Assembly: GCA_018136815.1 (NCBI GenBank)
Contig: CM030945.1
Span: 37,811 to 101,810 of the forward strand
Source: Isochrysis galbana
Lineage: Eukaryota; Haptophyta; Isochrysidales; Isochrysidaceae
DNA length: 64,000 bases
Reading direction: 5' to 3'
Below are positions 52,851 to 63,665 of this stretch, piece by piece. The first letter of the stretch is position 1; every line of letters starts with the position of its first letter. The notes under the pieces are model-generated. The model searched no databases, was not told where the DNA came from, and was given only the letters and a program-made list of their open reading frames with translations. Both the position numbers and the translations under genes were made by a program.

Positions 52851-53225
52851 TTAGACTGCGTACCAATGTACCACAGAAGCCAGTGGGGCGAAACCCGTCG
52901 CTCGTGTACACACGCGAAGAGGACACTCATCAGCAGACTGTTTTGCGCGCTGGTAGCACTGCATGTCAAACGCCAGTGGACCCTCCCTTTCGGCTCGTTG
53001 CACGACGTAATCAGCCACAGCTCGTTCTCGCGGAGCTTGAGTGGTTGAGTGGCCAATAAACGGTATGCCAATACCAAGGCCTAACGCCGTTGACAAGCCT
53101 CTAAACATCGTACAAAAGACAAATTTGACCCCGCACAGCAGCACCGCCATGAACCGCGAGTGATCGTGCCCGGAGCCATCACAGCTGGACCCATCACAGC
53201 TGGACCTATCACTCAGCTCTTGCAT
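52851..53225 (-). CDS. Possible second exon or ORF of a small membrane protein
   Basis: 124 residues: the N-terminal part encodes CATCACAGCTGGACC direct repeats on the DNA; then FMAVLLCGVKFVFCTMFRGL, STALGLGIGIPFIGHSTTQA and VADYVVQRAEREGPLAFDMQ. It overlaps the stop of the next upstream frame by 17 bp in another frame. More likely a downstream exon of that gene than a separate one. Confidence 0.4.
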   Translation of the reverse strand: MQELSDRSSCDGSSCDGSGHDHSRFMAVLLCGVKFVFCTMFRGLSTALGLGIGIPFIGHSTTQAPRERAVADYVVQRAEREGPLAFDMQCYQRAKQSADECPLRVCTRATGFAPLASVVHWYAV

Positions 53226-53577
53226 TTGTTCTGTGGCTAGCAGCTGTTCTCTTGTTCACCCCTGGGCGACTGGGTCGGGGAATGATGGCATCGTTCCTAC
53301 ACACCACAAGAGCAACAAAGCAACAAAGACCTGCCGGTAGCCAAAGCAGGTGCAACACGAACGATAGCGCCACAAGCAAAGCCGCCAAACCATATTGCTG
53401 CGCAATACCGGCACCGTGATTTGTGCGTCTCAACGTGACAAAGAAGACTGCTGCGAAGAGCGCGCCGACAACGGCGTGCTTTGGATCAAGTGGATCGGAT
53501 GAAAACGACCTCCATGCACTCGACACAGCCGCTAGCAGTGCGAACACCTGCGCGGTCGCGGTGGAGCTGAATGCCAT
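53209..53577 (-). CDS. Small multi-pass membrane protein, unknown
   Basis: 122 residues from the ATG, MAFSSTATAQVFALLAAVSS. Hydrophobic helices HAVVGALFAAVFFVTL, GLAALLVALSFVLHLLWL and AGLCCFVALVVC, then a basic polar tail (RPSRPGVNKRTAASHRTNAR). No family recognised. Confidence 0.5.
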   Translation of the reverse strand: MAFSSTATAQVFALLAAVSSAWRSFSSDPLDPKHAVVGALFAAVFFVTLRRTNHGAGIAQQYGLAALLVALSFVLHLLWLPAGLCCFVALVVCRNDAIIPRPSRPGVNKRTAASHRTNARAE

Positions 53578-53689
53578 CGGATAGCCAGACTGGCCGCGCG
53601 CGGCGAGGGAAGGAAGGAAGGACCCGACGGCCGCCCACCTGGGAATGCAATTTTAGGGTATGAATCAGGGTGCACGAAAAAAAAATCGG

Positions 53690-54524
53690 TTTAACAGTCA
53701 AGCCCTTCTACCTTCTACCGTGATGGAATGGCGGGCTGGACCACCTCCTCAGCAGAGAAAGGCGGGAGGACGGGCTTGGGCGAGTGCGAGCGCGACGACG
53801 GAGCGGACATGGCTGGGCGGTTCGGGATGGATAGGCTGGGGCTGAGGGAGTGGAGAGGTTTGGTACTGATAGAGTGTTGAGAACGAGGGATGAGAACGGG
53901 AACGAGAACGAGAACGAGAGCGACGAACGAAGAACGACGGACGACAGACGGTTAGGGTCCGATGGACCGACGACACGACACCACACTCACGTCAACACTC
54001 TCCACACTCACGTATCCTTATCACGGAACGCACAGGAAAACCTACTGACAGACCATCAGACCGAACAAGCAGGAAGAGAGGAAGAGAATGCCGACAAGAG
54101 AGCGACGGGGCGACGGACGATCCGACGGGGGCGACAGTTACGCACAGGAATAAGGAAGGAATCTTTCGAAAACCCTTAAGTGAGTTGATGAAGACCGAAG
54201 TAAAACAGCGCCACGATATAATCCAACGGCCAACACCTGAGGGGGAATCGGGGTCACACAAGGGGGCGGTTCCTTGCACCGGCGATACCTGAACGCGCGA
54301 CTTAGCCTAAAAACGCGAGGAGCACGCAAGGAGCAAGGAGGTGAGCCAGGTGAGGGGCAAGCAAGCGACAAGGGAGGCGACAAAGGAGGCGAGGGCAAAG
54401 ATGGCGAATGGCGAATGGGCGAATGTAGGATCCTGCGACGGTGACTAGTGGCTAGTGGCTAGCCTACAAGGAGGGAAACGCAGACAACTTCGAAAACACA
54501 AAAAGGTCGATCGCGGATGCGACA
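53690..54524 (-). mobile_element. Retroelement leader with MSAPSSRS ORF start
   Basis: Minus-strand start TGTCGCATCCGCGATCGACC at 54524, TCAGGTGTTGGCCGTTGG, a CGTTCTCGTTCTCGTTC stretch, then the ATG at 53810 for MSAPSSRSHSPKPVLPPFSA, which ends after ~30 codons. Collinear with 19283-20070 at reduced identity. Confidence 0.6.
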
Positions 54525-56640
54525 TAATTGTCGAGTCGAGCGGAGCCGGAGGGCTCTGAGCCACTCCGTCGCGAGCAGCACCGGCGGCTAGCGCGGCGCT
54601 TTGGCCCTCCTCCCCACCGGGAGTCGGGTGAATGAAATTCTGGACTGGGTCGGGCAACCCCATTTGGGTGTCTGGACGGGGAACGAACGGCGAACGAAGG
54701 GCTGTGGGGCGGCGAGGCGCTCCTAGCGGCCCTAGTGTGTTGGGTTTTAAGAGATTGTTAGACCTACAAAGAACTCTTCCCTCAGGGAGGGAGCCTAGGC
54801 TGCTTGAGTGCCGCGACGCAGCGAACAACGACGGACAACGGAGCTGAGAACAACAGGATACACCGACTCACGAACACACCGGAATCATTCACCCAAACAA
54901 AGCAAATTATCAAGCAACCGCGACCCCAAATCACCGATAACTCAAACACGTCGCGAGAGACGGAGAGAGAGAGCGAGAGAGAGAGAGAGACTCCGCAGCG
55001 ACGGCCGGAGCGTGTCTCCGTTGTAACTTCCCCACGTAGCGGAGAGTCCGAAGGGGAGCGTCATGTCGCGCGACCACGGCGATCACTTTGGATACAGATC
55101 GCAACGAGATGTCTTCACGACCGAATAAATCTTGCCGTTGAGCGTGAACCTTCTAGACGCTTCTAACGAACAACCCTGAGTAGCAACCAAGGGGAAGAAA
55201 CACCAAAGGGGCCAAGGCTTGCATGTAGCTTGCATCAAGGGGAAAGATTCCCTCACCTAGGAAGCGAACCTACACCGATCTCCAAGGGGAGATGGCAAAT
55301 TAAACCTCAAATCTCGAGCGGCTAGAGCAACCGACTCGCTCGCCAAAACCTTGACCGAGAAGAAAGAAGCAAGGACCTACAAGCCAAGGGTAGCGGACCT
55401 AGGGAATGTGAGAGGAAATTTCCGAACGCCAACGCCAAACGCCGAACGCGGGGATTCAACGAAACCCTAACCAGGCCAAGCAGAACCTACGAAGAACAGG
55501 CCTGGACAACAACGAAAGTCAGCAGGTCCCAAGAAAGAACCGGAACCAAACAAGAAACAACAAGCCTTGCAAGAAGCTAAACAAGCCTTCACAAGGTAAC
55601 TCGAGAGCCTGAGACAAGCGCGCAGCGAGTGACAGGCGACCTGGCTCCTTTGGGTCAAGATTACCCGAAAGGAGGAAACCTGGAATCTAGACCTGACAAA
55701 CAGGCTAGAAGGAACGAAACAAGAACTCGAATTCTAGATCGCTAGGGACGAACCCTACCAACCTAGAAGTACCTGAGCTTCACCGTGTGGCCGCACGACG
55801 AAGGACCTGGAAATAAGAGCCTAGAAATCGCATCATCTAGGATGAATGCGACAATAATAATGAAACAACTGAATATTAATATTAGTGCCGCTGCTGCCAC
55901 TAGCCATGCACAAACATGCCAAGCCACGACACACACGACCGCATTATAATTATAACCCAAGGCGGGGGGAAACGACGGACCCCCAGCCCCGGCCCCTGGC
56001 CCCTGGCCCTTAGCCCTTACCCTTACGAGTTAAAGTACTCGTCAATCGTCAACAAAACTGGCTGCCCTTACTGTCGAATGAATGAATCCTTTATCCTTTG
56101 CGCATGCATCAGTCTCGTGAAAAAGGAACGAAGGGGGGGAGGGGAAGAGAAGGAAGGGCGTGGCCGGCGGAGAGGCGGAGAGGCGGAGAGGTAAACGGTT
56201 CCCTCCTAGACGATGGTCTTCGGGGTGTTTTTGTTTTCGGGGGGGGGATGGGGCGGGGCGCCTCCGCTTCCCGTAGCTTTGCGCCCCCCCCCCCCCCCCC
56301 CCCCCCCCCCCCGCCCGCCCGAGGTGCAAACCGGCACGAGTTCGCCCCCTCCCCCACCCGTCCATGATTCTACACACTAAAGTTTATACTTAAGCCGCGA
56401 GGAGGAGAGACTCGCCGCCTCGCCGCAGAGACTCCCTTCGTGTGAGGCCGTCGGTCCATTCAATAAAAAGCTTCTCGAGTTCCCTCCCACGCCACGGCCG
56501 CCGCCTTTGCCATGCATTCGCGAGCACAGGAATGCCCGCCGTTGGCAGTTGGGAGTCGGGGGGAGGCGCACGCCATTGACCATGGCTGCGCCCGCCGTCC
56601 GCGCGCTCTTGTGCCAATGCTCAGCATGTTAGCTACTTCA
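54525..56640. other. Gene-free region with element debris
   Basis: 54570-54590 shares CACCGGCGGCTAGCGCGGCG with 5368. 54950-54990 is GA-rich. 55170-55760 is AAG/CCAAGG-rich, resembling a leader or LTR-like sequence but unmatched. 56281-56312 is a C run. 56368-56395 (ACTAAAGTTTATACTTAAGC) is a Rep-A-like 5' end. No convincing gene. Confidence 0.4.
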
Positions 56641-56988
56641 CGCGGGGCGGCTGCCATTTGAATCCCGGCAGAGAGAGGCCAGAAGCCGAGCGCCGCCCCC
56701 CCCGCTGTGTTTTCCTACCCCCTTCCCCCCCCCCCCCGCGCCCCAAACCCCCGCGGCTGCCCGCCCTTCCCCCCGGCCGGCGGGCGAGTAAGTGGTTTCT
56801 TTCTTCCCATCGAGCTCCCCAGACGCCCCCCCCCTCCCCCCCCTTCCCCGTCCCCGCCCCCATCCTCGGCTCCGCACCCTTACTCCTTCAGGCACGCTGC
56901 TCCCTCTGCGCTTCCCTCTGGCCTCCCTCCCGTCCCCACCTCCACGCAGGCGCGCGACCCTCACCGCCGCGCGTGCCGCAGAACTGCG

Positions 56989-57088
56989 NNNNNNNNNNNN
57001 NNNNNNNNNNNNNNNNNNNNNNNNNNNNNNNNNNNNNNNNNNNNNNNNNNNNNNNNNNNNNNNNNNNNNNNNNNNNNNNNNNNNNNNN
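56989..57088. other. Assembly gap, 100 N
   Basis: Exactly 100 undetermined bases, the usual size for a gap of unknown length. It falls just upstream of a gene start in C-rich DNA. Confidence 0.98.
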
Positions 57089-57141
57089 GGCATCACGCTT
57101 ACCGCGCTCATCCCCCCGCACCGCGCAGACCCTCCTCACCC

Positions 57142-57528
57142 ATGTCTCGTCTCCTCTTCCTCTCTGCCATGCTGGCCGTCCTCGCTCTGAGCGCCGCAAA
57201 GCCTGTCAGCCGAGAGCTCACTGACCCGAGCTCGGGGTACGCGGACTTGAACTGGACTCCAGACACTGGCTTCAACGCGCTCGATGATGCTCTCAACACG
57301 TTGGAAACACAGACCAAGGACTTCTTCACCATGATCTTGGACCAGATTGACAACCTGACTTCGCCATTGACGAATCTCATCAATTACATCTACACCACCG
57401 TGACTAACGTGTTCGACGGCGTCGCATACGCTGCCCGCGACATTCTTGCCCCGCTTCTCGCGTTGCTGGCGCCATTCGCCAACATCCTCAACCTTTTGGG
57501 TGCCCTCCCGTCACTTCTCAATCCTTAA
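57142..57528 (+). CDS. Small secreted protein, unknown
   Basis: 128 residues. MSRLLFLSAMLAVLALSAAK is a clear signal peptide. The mature part is amphipathic: DDALNTLETQTKDFFTMILD, NLTSPLTNLINYIYTTVTNV, and a hydrophobic C-terminus LLALLAPFANILNLLGALPS. No cysteines. I recognise no family. The gap lies in its leader, so an upstream exon is possible. Confidence 0.7.
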   Translation: MSRLLFLSAMLAVLALSAAKPVSRELTDPSSGYADLNWTPDTGFNALDDALNTLETQTKDFFTMILDQIDNLTSPLTNLINYIYTTVTNVFDGVAYAARDILAPLLALLAPFANILNLLGALPSLLNP

Positions 57529-57723
57529 GCGGCTCGACGACATTTGGCGTACTCAGGGCCCAGGCATACTCACTCGCCCCGTCCCATCTTTCTCGCGTGA
57601 TGTGGTCTTGGCCGCTGTTCACGCGGTGCAGCACTGGCACTCGCAGGCGCGCGAGAGGTTGTTCTTATGTCCAGGGCGTGCGCGCTACGTAGTGGACGGC
57701 CAGCTAGTGTCCACTTCTTGATC

Positions 57724-57918
57724 ATGGCGCAATACAGTTATGGCGGATCTCGCAGTGGTAAATGTTGCGGACAGTTACTGGACTACTCTAGCGATACGCA
57801 GACGGCCAGCATCAAGTATTCCGGATGGCGATTCTTCCACTGGTCCGATATCCGTGGTTCGCTGGTGTGGCGCTTTGAACTGGCTGTATTTTGTGATTTG
57901 GCGGGCGGCGGTGACTAG
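57724..57918 (+). CDS. Weak candidate exon
   Basis: 64 residues, MAQYSYGGSRSGKCCGQLLD then SGWRFFHWSDIRGSLVWRFE. FFHW..IRGSLVWRFEL is faintly like the start of bestrophin-type channels (rW+GS block), but there is no continuation. Confidence 0.25.
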   Translation: MAQYSYGGSRSGKCCGQLLDYSSDTQTASIKYSGWRFFHWSDIRGSLVWRFELAVFCDLAGGGD

Positions 57919-58149
57919 GATGGTGGGATGGAGTACACTGTGAACCAAGCGGCAAGAATCACCGATAAGGATCCGCTCCAGCGGCTCAGTCTCCGGCAGT
58001 CGGGGGCTTTGCCTCGGGAGCGCCTCCGCGCTCATGCCTCCGCCTCGCTTGCTGCTGGCTATGGCCCCGCCCGCCGCCTAATCCATTCATAGATAAAGGG
58101 TGAGGCATAGTGCGGTAGAACATTGTCGAACGCTGCAAACACTAGGGCG

Positions 58150-59036
58150 GTCATCCAAGGTTTTTTTAAAAAAAACTTTTAATATTCTCGCCGTGTGCGT
58201 GGCCGTGGGGTTAATTATCGTAGCCACGCCCATCTCCCGTCCTCCCCCGTACTTCCCGCCTTGCGGCAACTCCCCTCGTGCGCTACTCAAGGGCTCAGTT
58301 TGCGGGGGGGGGCTGGGTTGGGCGGGGTGCACCGGCCCCAAGTGTTCTGTTCACGTCTTCCTCCTGTGCCTCTGGGTGGCCCGTTTCACTTCTGATATAG
58401 CGTGGGTGTCGCGTCGTTGTCACGTCAGGCCTGACGTCACTGTCGTCCGGTAGGTGTCAGGTCAGTTGAACCTGACGGTGGACGGTGACCGTCAGACGTC
58501 TCGTCATCGTCATATGGCTGACCGATCTACGATTAAAAATATTAGAAAGGAATATATAAAAGGTACAAGATGTCAAAAAATGAGTGACTGGTGCCCATAG
58601 CACTATCCTTTCCAGCCATTGTCCGTGCAGACTCGAACGCGTGCCACGTGCAATCTAATTTGTGCCGCGACGCACTGTGCCACCGTAGCGTGCGTAACAC
58701 CCGTATTGTCGAATTTTGCACTATATAGCTTGTATTTTTATAAACATTAATTGGACCTGACGTCAGGTCTGACGTCACAGGTGTCAGGTTGTGTTAGGCC
58801 CCGTGGACATGACACCTGACGATAGGTTTGACAACCGGGGTCGATAGTGGGTTATCCTTCGCTCGTGGCGGTGTTGTTATCGCCAGGGGTTTGCTCGGAG
58901 AGGGAGATGTGTGCCTCGACCTCAGGCGATTCTCTCGGTGAGGCCGAGTGCCTTCGCCACAAGGCCGAGGTTGTCGTTCATTTTTAGTCTGCCCTTTTTG
59001 TCCTCAATAAAGATAGGGTTGTCATCCAAGGTTTTT
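58150..59036 (-). mobile_element. 5'-truncated LINE-like retrotransposon with 16 bp TSD
   Basis: Element 58166-59020, target repeat GTCATCCAAGGTTTTT at 58150-58165 and 59021-59036. Minus strand: the ORF end NPIFIEDKKGRLKMNDNLGL then VAKALGLTERIA, stop at 58922, matches the plus-strand copy ending at 23496. The shared 3' region then follows (58385-58166) and ends GCGAGAATATTAAAAG and an A/T tail. A separate short element is nested inside (58408-58846). Confidence 0.88.
58408..58846. mobile_element. MITE nested in the LINE copy
   Basis: The other LINE copy lacks this segment. GTGGGT flanks it at 58402-58407 and 58847-58852. Its ends are loosely inverted (GTTGTCACGTCAGG on the left; GTTGTCAAACCTATCGTCAG from the right), with many CCTGACGTCAGG-type palindromes. 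No ORF. Confidence 0.55.
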
Positions 59037-59187
59037 ATCGGGGATGAAACCTGACCATTTCAGTTTCAGAGTTGAGGAAATTTGAGGGGTTTTAGTAGGT
59101 AGTAGGGCGGTCAAACAGGGCTTTTTAAGTACTAAGTACTAATATGGTAGCCCGGTCACTGCGGTCGCGTACGATGAAACGAGTCCC

Positions 59188-59373
59188 ATGGTGCAAGTGC
59201 GCCGAGCAGCTGGCAAACTCTGGATGCAGGACCAGAAGGCCGTCCTCTCACGCATCACGGACCTCGTCACCCAGGATCAGCCAAGCGACCTGGTCGCCTC
59301 CCAGCAGAACGACATTGACAACAGGATCGAGGACCAGGAGAATGAGAAAAAGACGAAGGAAGACTTCGACTGA
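59188..59373 (+). CDS. Possible C-terminal exon, unknown
   Basis: VQVRRAAGKLWMQDQKAVLS, then IDNRIEDQENEKKTKEDFD and a stop. Charged and helical, not low complexity. No start context and no family recognised; it lies 50 bp before a Fanzor-type element end. Confidence 0.3.
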   Translation: MVQVRRAAGKLWMQDQKAVLSRITDLVTQDQPSDLVASQQNDIDNRIEDQENEKKTKEDFD

Positions 59374-59429
59374 TTAGCCGCAGGTGTTCCGTGACGGCGT
59401 CTGAAAGGCGTGTTCCGAAAAGTGGGGTA

Positions 59430-59551
59430 CCGTGGGGAAAAAGTTGCTATGCGCACGCGCCGCGTCCTCGCGCCTCCAAATCCATACTAACATAACATTC
59501 TGAGCAAAAAAAAACTATCGCCTGGCCCTCTTTTGACGGAACGCGACTTCA
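59430..59551. mobile_element. Right end of a Fanzor-type TIR element
   Basis: The last 31 bp (59521-59551) are the exact inverted counterpart of 32550-32580, and GTTGCTATGCGCACGC at 59450 recalls the right-side array. The left part of this copy is missing. Confidence 0.7.
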
Positions 59552-59704
59552 CGTCAAGGTGTACGGGCAGGTGCGCTGAGGGGTGTCGTGATAGTACCGG
59601 GCTAGTGGGAGTAGTGGTACTAACGCTCAGTTGTTTAGCAGAGACAGGCTAACCTAGACCTAGTAGGCGAGTAGGCGAGTAGCCCAGAATCTTCAAATTT
59701 TTTT

Positions 59705-60151
59705 TCAGTCCCGGAATCCCGCCATGCCTGACGAGCCAGGTGTCCGAGTGCCGATATTGGGGGGAGGGGGCACTGCGCACTGCCCCCTCCCATCGATATT
59801 TGTCCCCCCCCCCAATGCACGCACCGACCCCGCGCACCCCAGCGCGTCCTCTCCTCGAGTCCACGCTGGGGGGGAAACCCCTTTCGGGTAAAAACATCGC
59901 AGGGGGGAGGGGTGCACTCGTGAAATAGGAGCCCAGAGCGCTAATCACTCTCGCCGAAGCGCGAGTGTGGCCGCGGCGAGCCGCGGCCCTTCCCCTTCCC
60001 TCCTGGCTCTGGCGCCCCCGTCTTCTCTCACCCACGCACGCAAAGCTTTTGACCGAGAGCCGAGAGAAAGAAGAGAATGCTATAACTATAAATGCCGAAC
60101 GGTGAAAGAGCAAAAGAGAAGCCTAACGAGTGTCGATTCGCGAATGCGACA
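59705..60151 (-). mobile_element. Rep-A 3' part joined to leader E
   Basis: 59709-60035 matches 62708-63006 (CCCGGAATCCCGCCATGCCT onward). From about 60040 it switches to leader E in minus orientation, ending TGTCGCATTCGCGAATCGAC at 60151. At the left edge the Rep-A tail is replaced by AAATTTGAAGATTCTGGGCT, the dispersed motif. A composite of three repeat types. 60152-60502 shows nothing but another copy of that motif (60226-60266). Confidence 0.65.
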
Positions 60152-60502
60152 CGCCGGCGCGCTCCATGGCAACTGACTAAAAAGTTAGTTCGCGATGTCG
60201 GTAGGAAGGAAGCGTAACCCCGGCAGTAGTAGGTGTTAGCCCAGAATCTTAAGATGTGTTTTTTATAGTCTGCTACTCTCACGAGTCTGAACTGCGCACT
60301 TACTAGCCGCAAGCCGATCAGATGAAGAATCCGTCAGCAGTTACGCCATCAGAGCACCATGACGGGCTTGGAACGCGCAGCGTACAATCAAGAGGGTGCG
60401 CTTTGGTTTAGTCGTGTCAGTTGGCTCGGGATTGTGGCAAGGTAAGAAAACTAGTCGCCAACGCAGTAGCAGAACGCAGCCGGGGTGCGGACCCCTCGAT
60501 CA

Positions 60503-62334
60503 TCAATCGAAACGCTCCTTTGGCGCATGGGTGCTGAGTTGCCTTCTCATTGCTGACGAGTCCCATAGTGCCCTTCCGGCCTGCACTAATTCAAGCTCTG
60601 AAGCAGCCACTGCACAGGCGACACCTGCCAGGCTACACAATCCCACCACGACGTGCACAGCATGCCCAACAAGAGGGGCTCGAGGCCCCGCGAGCCAGCG
60701 ACCTGTCACGTTGGTGACAATTGCGGCGAGGGCCATCGAGGAAAGCACTACTAGACTCGGGCACAGCCGGAGGGGGCGCACAGGCTGCACTGGCTGCGTC
60801 TCGGAGCGAATAACACCATAGGATACGACGGTGCGCAGCGTCAAGTTGAGGACATTGGCCAGCACCAACCCGTATGTACCCGCGAGACGGACGCCAACCA
60901 TCGCGGCGATGGCAAACAGGAGTGTAATCCCAGTGGCAGCAGCAGCAACGCGTCGGAGCGTCCGTGGCGAAGCGGTGGCACTCACGTAAGCCTCAGACAC
61001 ACCGTTGAGCGACATCGCGCACACGTGAGCACAATAGACGGGGAGCAGGTGCGGCGCATCTGTATGCGTCCACGCTTCACCATAGAGCATGCGCAAGAGC
61101 AGCCACGAGTATGCCGGGCCGAAGGCGAGGAATAGAAGCCCGAAGATGGACGTGGCACGGAGCAGGACATGGAGGTGGACGAGCTCCTCAATGCTGCGCG
61201 TGCATTTGTCAGCGGTCTGGGCCAGCACAGACGATCTTTCGGCAGCTGCACGAGAGTAGTATGAGAAAGTCATCTCTTCAAGAGGCTGTAGGAGCATCCG
61301 TGCTGTGCGGTGAGGAGGAGAGAGGTGGTGCAGGGCGCCCATGAGCGGAGGTGCGTGCACTGGCGTAGGCGCAAGCGGTAGACCACATCGTGGGGGCGGC
61401 AAGGCATTTCGGGCTCGTCATCTTCATCTGGACAAGGTGAGCACTCGCGCGTTTCAGGAGTGAGGCAGATGGGTCTATAGCATGTTGTCATACCGACAAG
61501 CGACCCAAGATTCGTCACGAGCGCGTAGCTCCCCTGCGAGCTCATGGGTAGTGTCGCGACGAGGATGAGCCGTTCACCTTCCGTTAGCAGATACTTTTGA
61601 ATCGCCTGCGCGCAGGCCTCCGCCGTAACCCTCCACATGCTAGGAGCGAGCCAGCATAGCTGTCGGCCGTCGTCGCCATCGACAAAGCGGCGTGGCCACA
61701 AGGATGCGGTGGGCGCGTGCCGCGCGGCAACGACGTTCAAGAGGAGGAGGAAGCATAACGAGTAGGCCAGCTGCGCGCAGGCAAAAGCGAGTCCTAAGCC
61801 TGTCGGTTTGTCCGCGCTGCGCTGGGTGGCGCGCACGATCAGCAGCGCAGCGACAAGCGCCTTGACGACCAACGCCATACCCTCGGCAAAAGCGCGCTGC
61901 GGCAGCAACGAGTTGGCCTGCGCGTAGACCCAGCCAGGCTCGCATGCCGCCTCGCAAACTGCAGCGAGCGCCAAGATGAGTAGCGCCTGGTTCGCCTCTG
62001 CCGTCCCCATCAACTCATCCCAGCCGCCACCGACACCTGCAGCAGCGACGATCAGTAGTGCTCCGCCAGCCGCCGGCACTGAGAGCCATGCCACGTTGAG
62101 CGCACGGCAGAGGGGTGTGCCGCCACCGCCGGGGTAGACACGCTGTGCGACACGGCGAAATCCTTCCTTCGGCACAAAAAGCACACTCGCGCCCAGAAGC
62201 TGCAGCTGCACGTTTGCGAAACCGTACCATTCCGGCCCGAGTGAGCGGGCAAGCAGCGTGTTGAGCCCAAAGGAAAGGACACGAGAAAAGAGCTGCAGCG
62301 CGAGGAGGGAGCCGAGCCCACGCGCCAAGCCCAT
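60503..62334 (-). CDS. RFT1: RFT1 family, lipid-linked oligosaccharide translocation protein
   Basis: Two exons, 62334-61494 and 61302-60503, 191 bp GT-AG intron in phase; 546 residues, normal for the family. Start MGLARGLGSLLALQLFSRVL; the frame upstream is pyrimidine-derived leader. Family blocks: FGLNTLLARSLGPEWYGFAN, VLFVPKEGFRRVAQR, the conserved IQKYLLTEGERLILVATLPM, then GSYALVTNLGSLVARMLLQP across the intron and LEEMTFSYYSRAAAERSS. About 12-14 hydrophobic helices. An ER membrane protein needed for Man5GlcNAc2-PP-dolichol to reach the lumen in N-glycosylation; the exact role is debated. Confidence 0.95.
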
Positions 62335-62530
62335 CCGAGTGCGGAGGGAGCGGGGGATCCAGAGAGTGGATGGGAGGGAGAGAAAGGGTGAGGGCGAGTG
62401 AGAACCCGAAGGAGAGCGAGAGGGCGAGGCTGAGGCACGCGAGAGGGCGAGAGGGCGAGAGGGCGAGAGGGCGAGCGCGGCTGGCCTCGGGCGCCTCCGA
62501 GAGCGCGCGGTCTCGGCCACTTTTCCTTTA
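62335..62530 (-). promoter_or_regulatory. Pyrimidine-rich leader of RFT1
   Basis: Coding strand rich in CTCTC and CGCCCTCTCG repeats directly upstream of the ATG, as at other genes here. No TATA box seen. Confidence 0.4.
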
Positions 62531-62639
62531 CTACTAGTAGAACTTCTTTTAGCTCGGTCACTCACTAGGAGTACTCGGCAATGGCAAACGCCAGACTTTC
62601 GAGATTTTTTTTGTAAAATCTGGGGTTGGGCTCAAAGCT

Positions 62640-63172
62640 CAAAATATAATAAAATAATTAATGTTATATCCTAGCCAACCCCACTAGCTAATTGGACACA
62701 ACTTTTCCGTCCCGGAATCCCGCCATGCCTGACGAGCCAGGTGTCCGAGTGCTACCGGGGGGAGGGGGCTTTGCCCCCTCCCCTCGGTATTTGTCCTCCC
62801 CCCAGTGCACGCACCGACCCCGCGCACCCCAGCACGTCCTCTCCTCGAGTCCACGCTGGGGGAAAACCCCTTTCGGGTAAAAGCAATGCGGGGGGGGGGG
62901 GGCACTCGTGAATAGGGGCCCAGGAGCGCTAATCTCTCCTCGCCGAAGCGAGTGGCCGCGGCGAGCCGCGGCCCTTCCCTCCTGGCTCTGGCGCCCCCGT
63001 CTTCTCTTACCCAAACGGGGCGAGAAGACACGTTTCTGCCGGAGGGGAGAGCTGCCGCTCCCCCCTCCCCTCCCTCTTCCCTTTTCCTCCTCTCTTCCCT
63101 GCGGCGGGGGCCCATGGCGCGCGCCTGCGGCCCCACTTCAGGTCCCCAGGAGGCCGGCAGGGGTCTAGGTAG
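62640..63172 (-). mobile_element. Rep-A retroposon, 5'-truncated
   Basis: Minus-strand 3' end GGATATAACATTAATTATTT at 62645-62665, body nearly identical to 9268-9640 and to the inverted 4800-5277. It stops abruptly at GGCAGGGGTCTAG (63172). No target repeat detected. 63173-63449 holds nothing recognised. Confidence 0.85.
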
Positions 63173-63449
63173 ATGATGACAGATAGCAGGGTACGAACAC
63201 AATCAATGCGTGTGTGGCAGAGCAGCGAAGGCGGCGTTCGTGGTTAGTTTGAGCTTTGCATTGGCATTGCGATTGAGTTCTCTTTGTTTTAGGGGGGTTT
63301 CCTAAGGGAAACGCGTTGCGGATGTATACTTGCGGCTACTTTCGGGATGAAAAATTGTGAGAAGTGTCACGAGAAGTTTGGGTAGTCCGCTACAAGATTC
63401 TTGCAAGTTTGGCCGAGAAGTTTGGGCGAGTTTTGCTAGAAGTATTGAC

Positions 63450-63665
63450 CTGGCCCTAGTCGCGAGCCGCACTCCCAGGCCCGCATGGGCCAGCTCTCGT
63501 ACTGACTCCCCCCCCCATCCTTGGTCGCCAGGCAGACAGGGGACTCAGGGCGGCACCCAAGGCTAGCGAGGCGAGCGAGGGAGAGGCAGGGGGGGCCAGG
63601 AGCTGAGCCCCAGCCTCCACTGCCCCCCTGAACTGCCCCTGCTGGCCCTCTGGGCGCCCCTGAAG
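63450..63665 (+). mobile_element. Rep-A-like leader sequence
   Basis: GAGGCGAGCGAGGGAGAGGC, GAGCCCCAGCCTCCACTGCC and CCTGAAGGACCTGCCG follow the order of the 4680-4800 part of the plus-strand Rep-A copy, at lower identity. It runs without a break into the ORF at the window's right edge. Confidence 0.45.

Noticed and set aside
56281..56312. C run as a functional G-quadruplex site
   Set aside because: Long homopolymers here (also 18274-18302, 29950-29967, 49931-49947) may be inflated by sequencing error, so I draw no conclusion.
60396..60821. Plus-strand ORF opposite RFT1
   Set aside because: Shadow of a confident gene with no recognisable motif.
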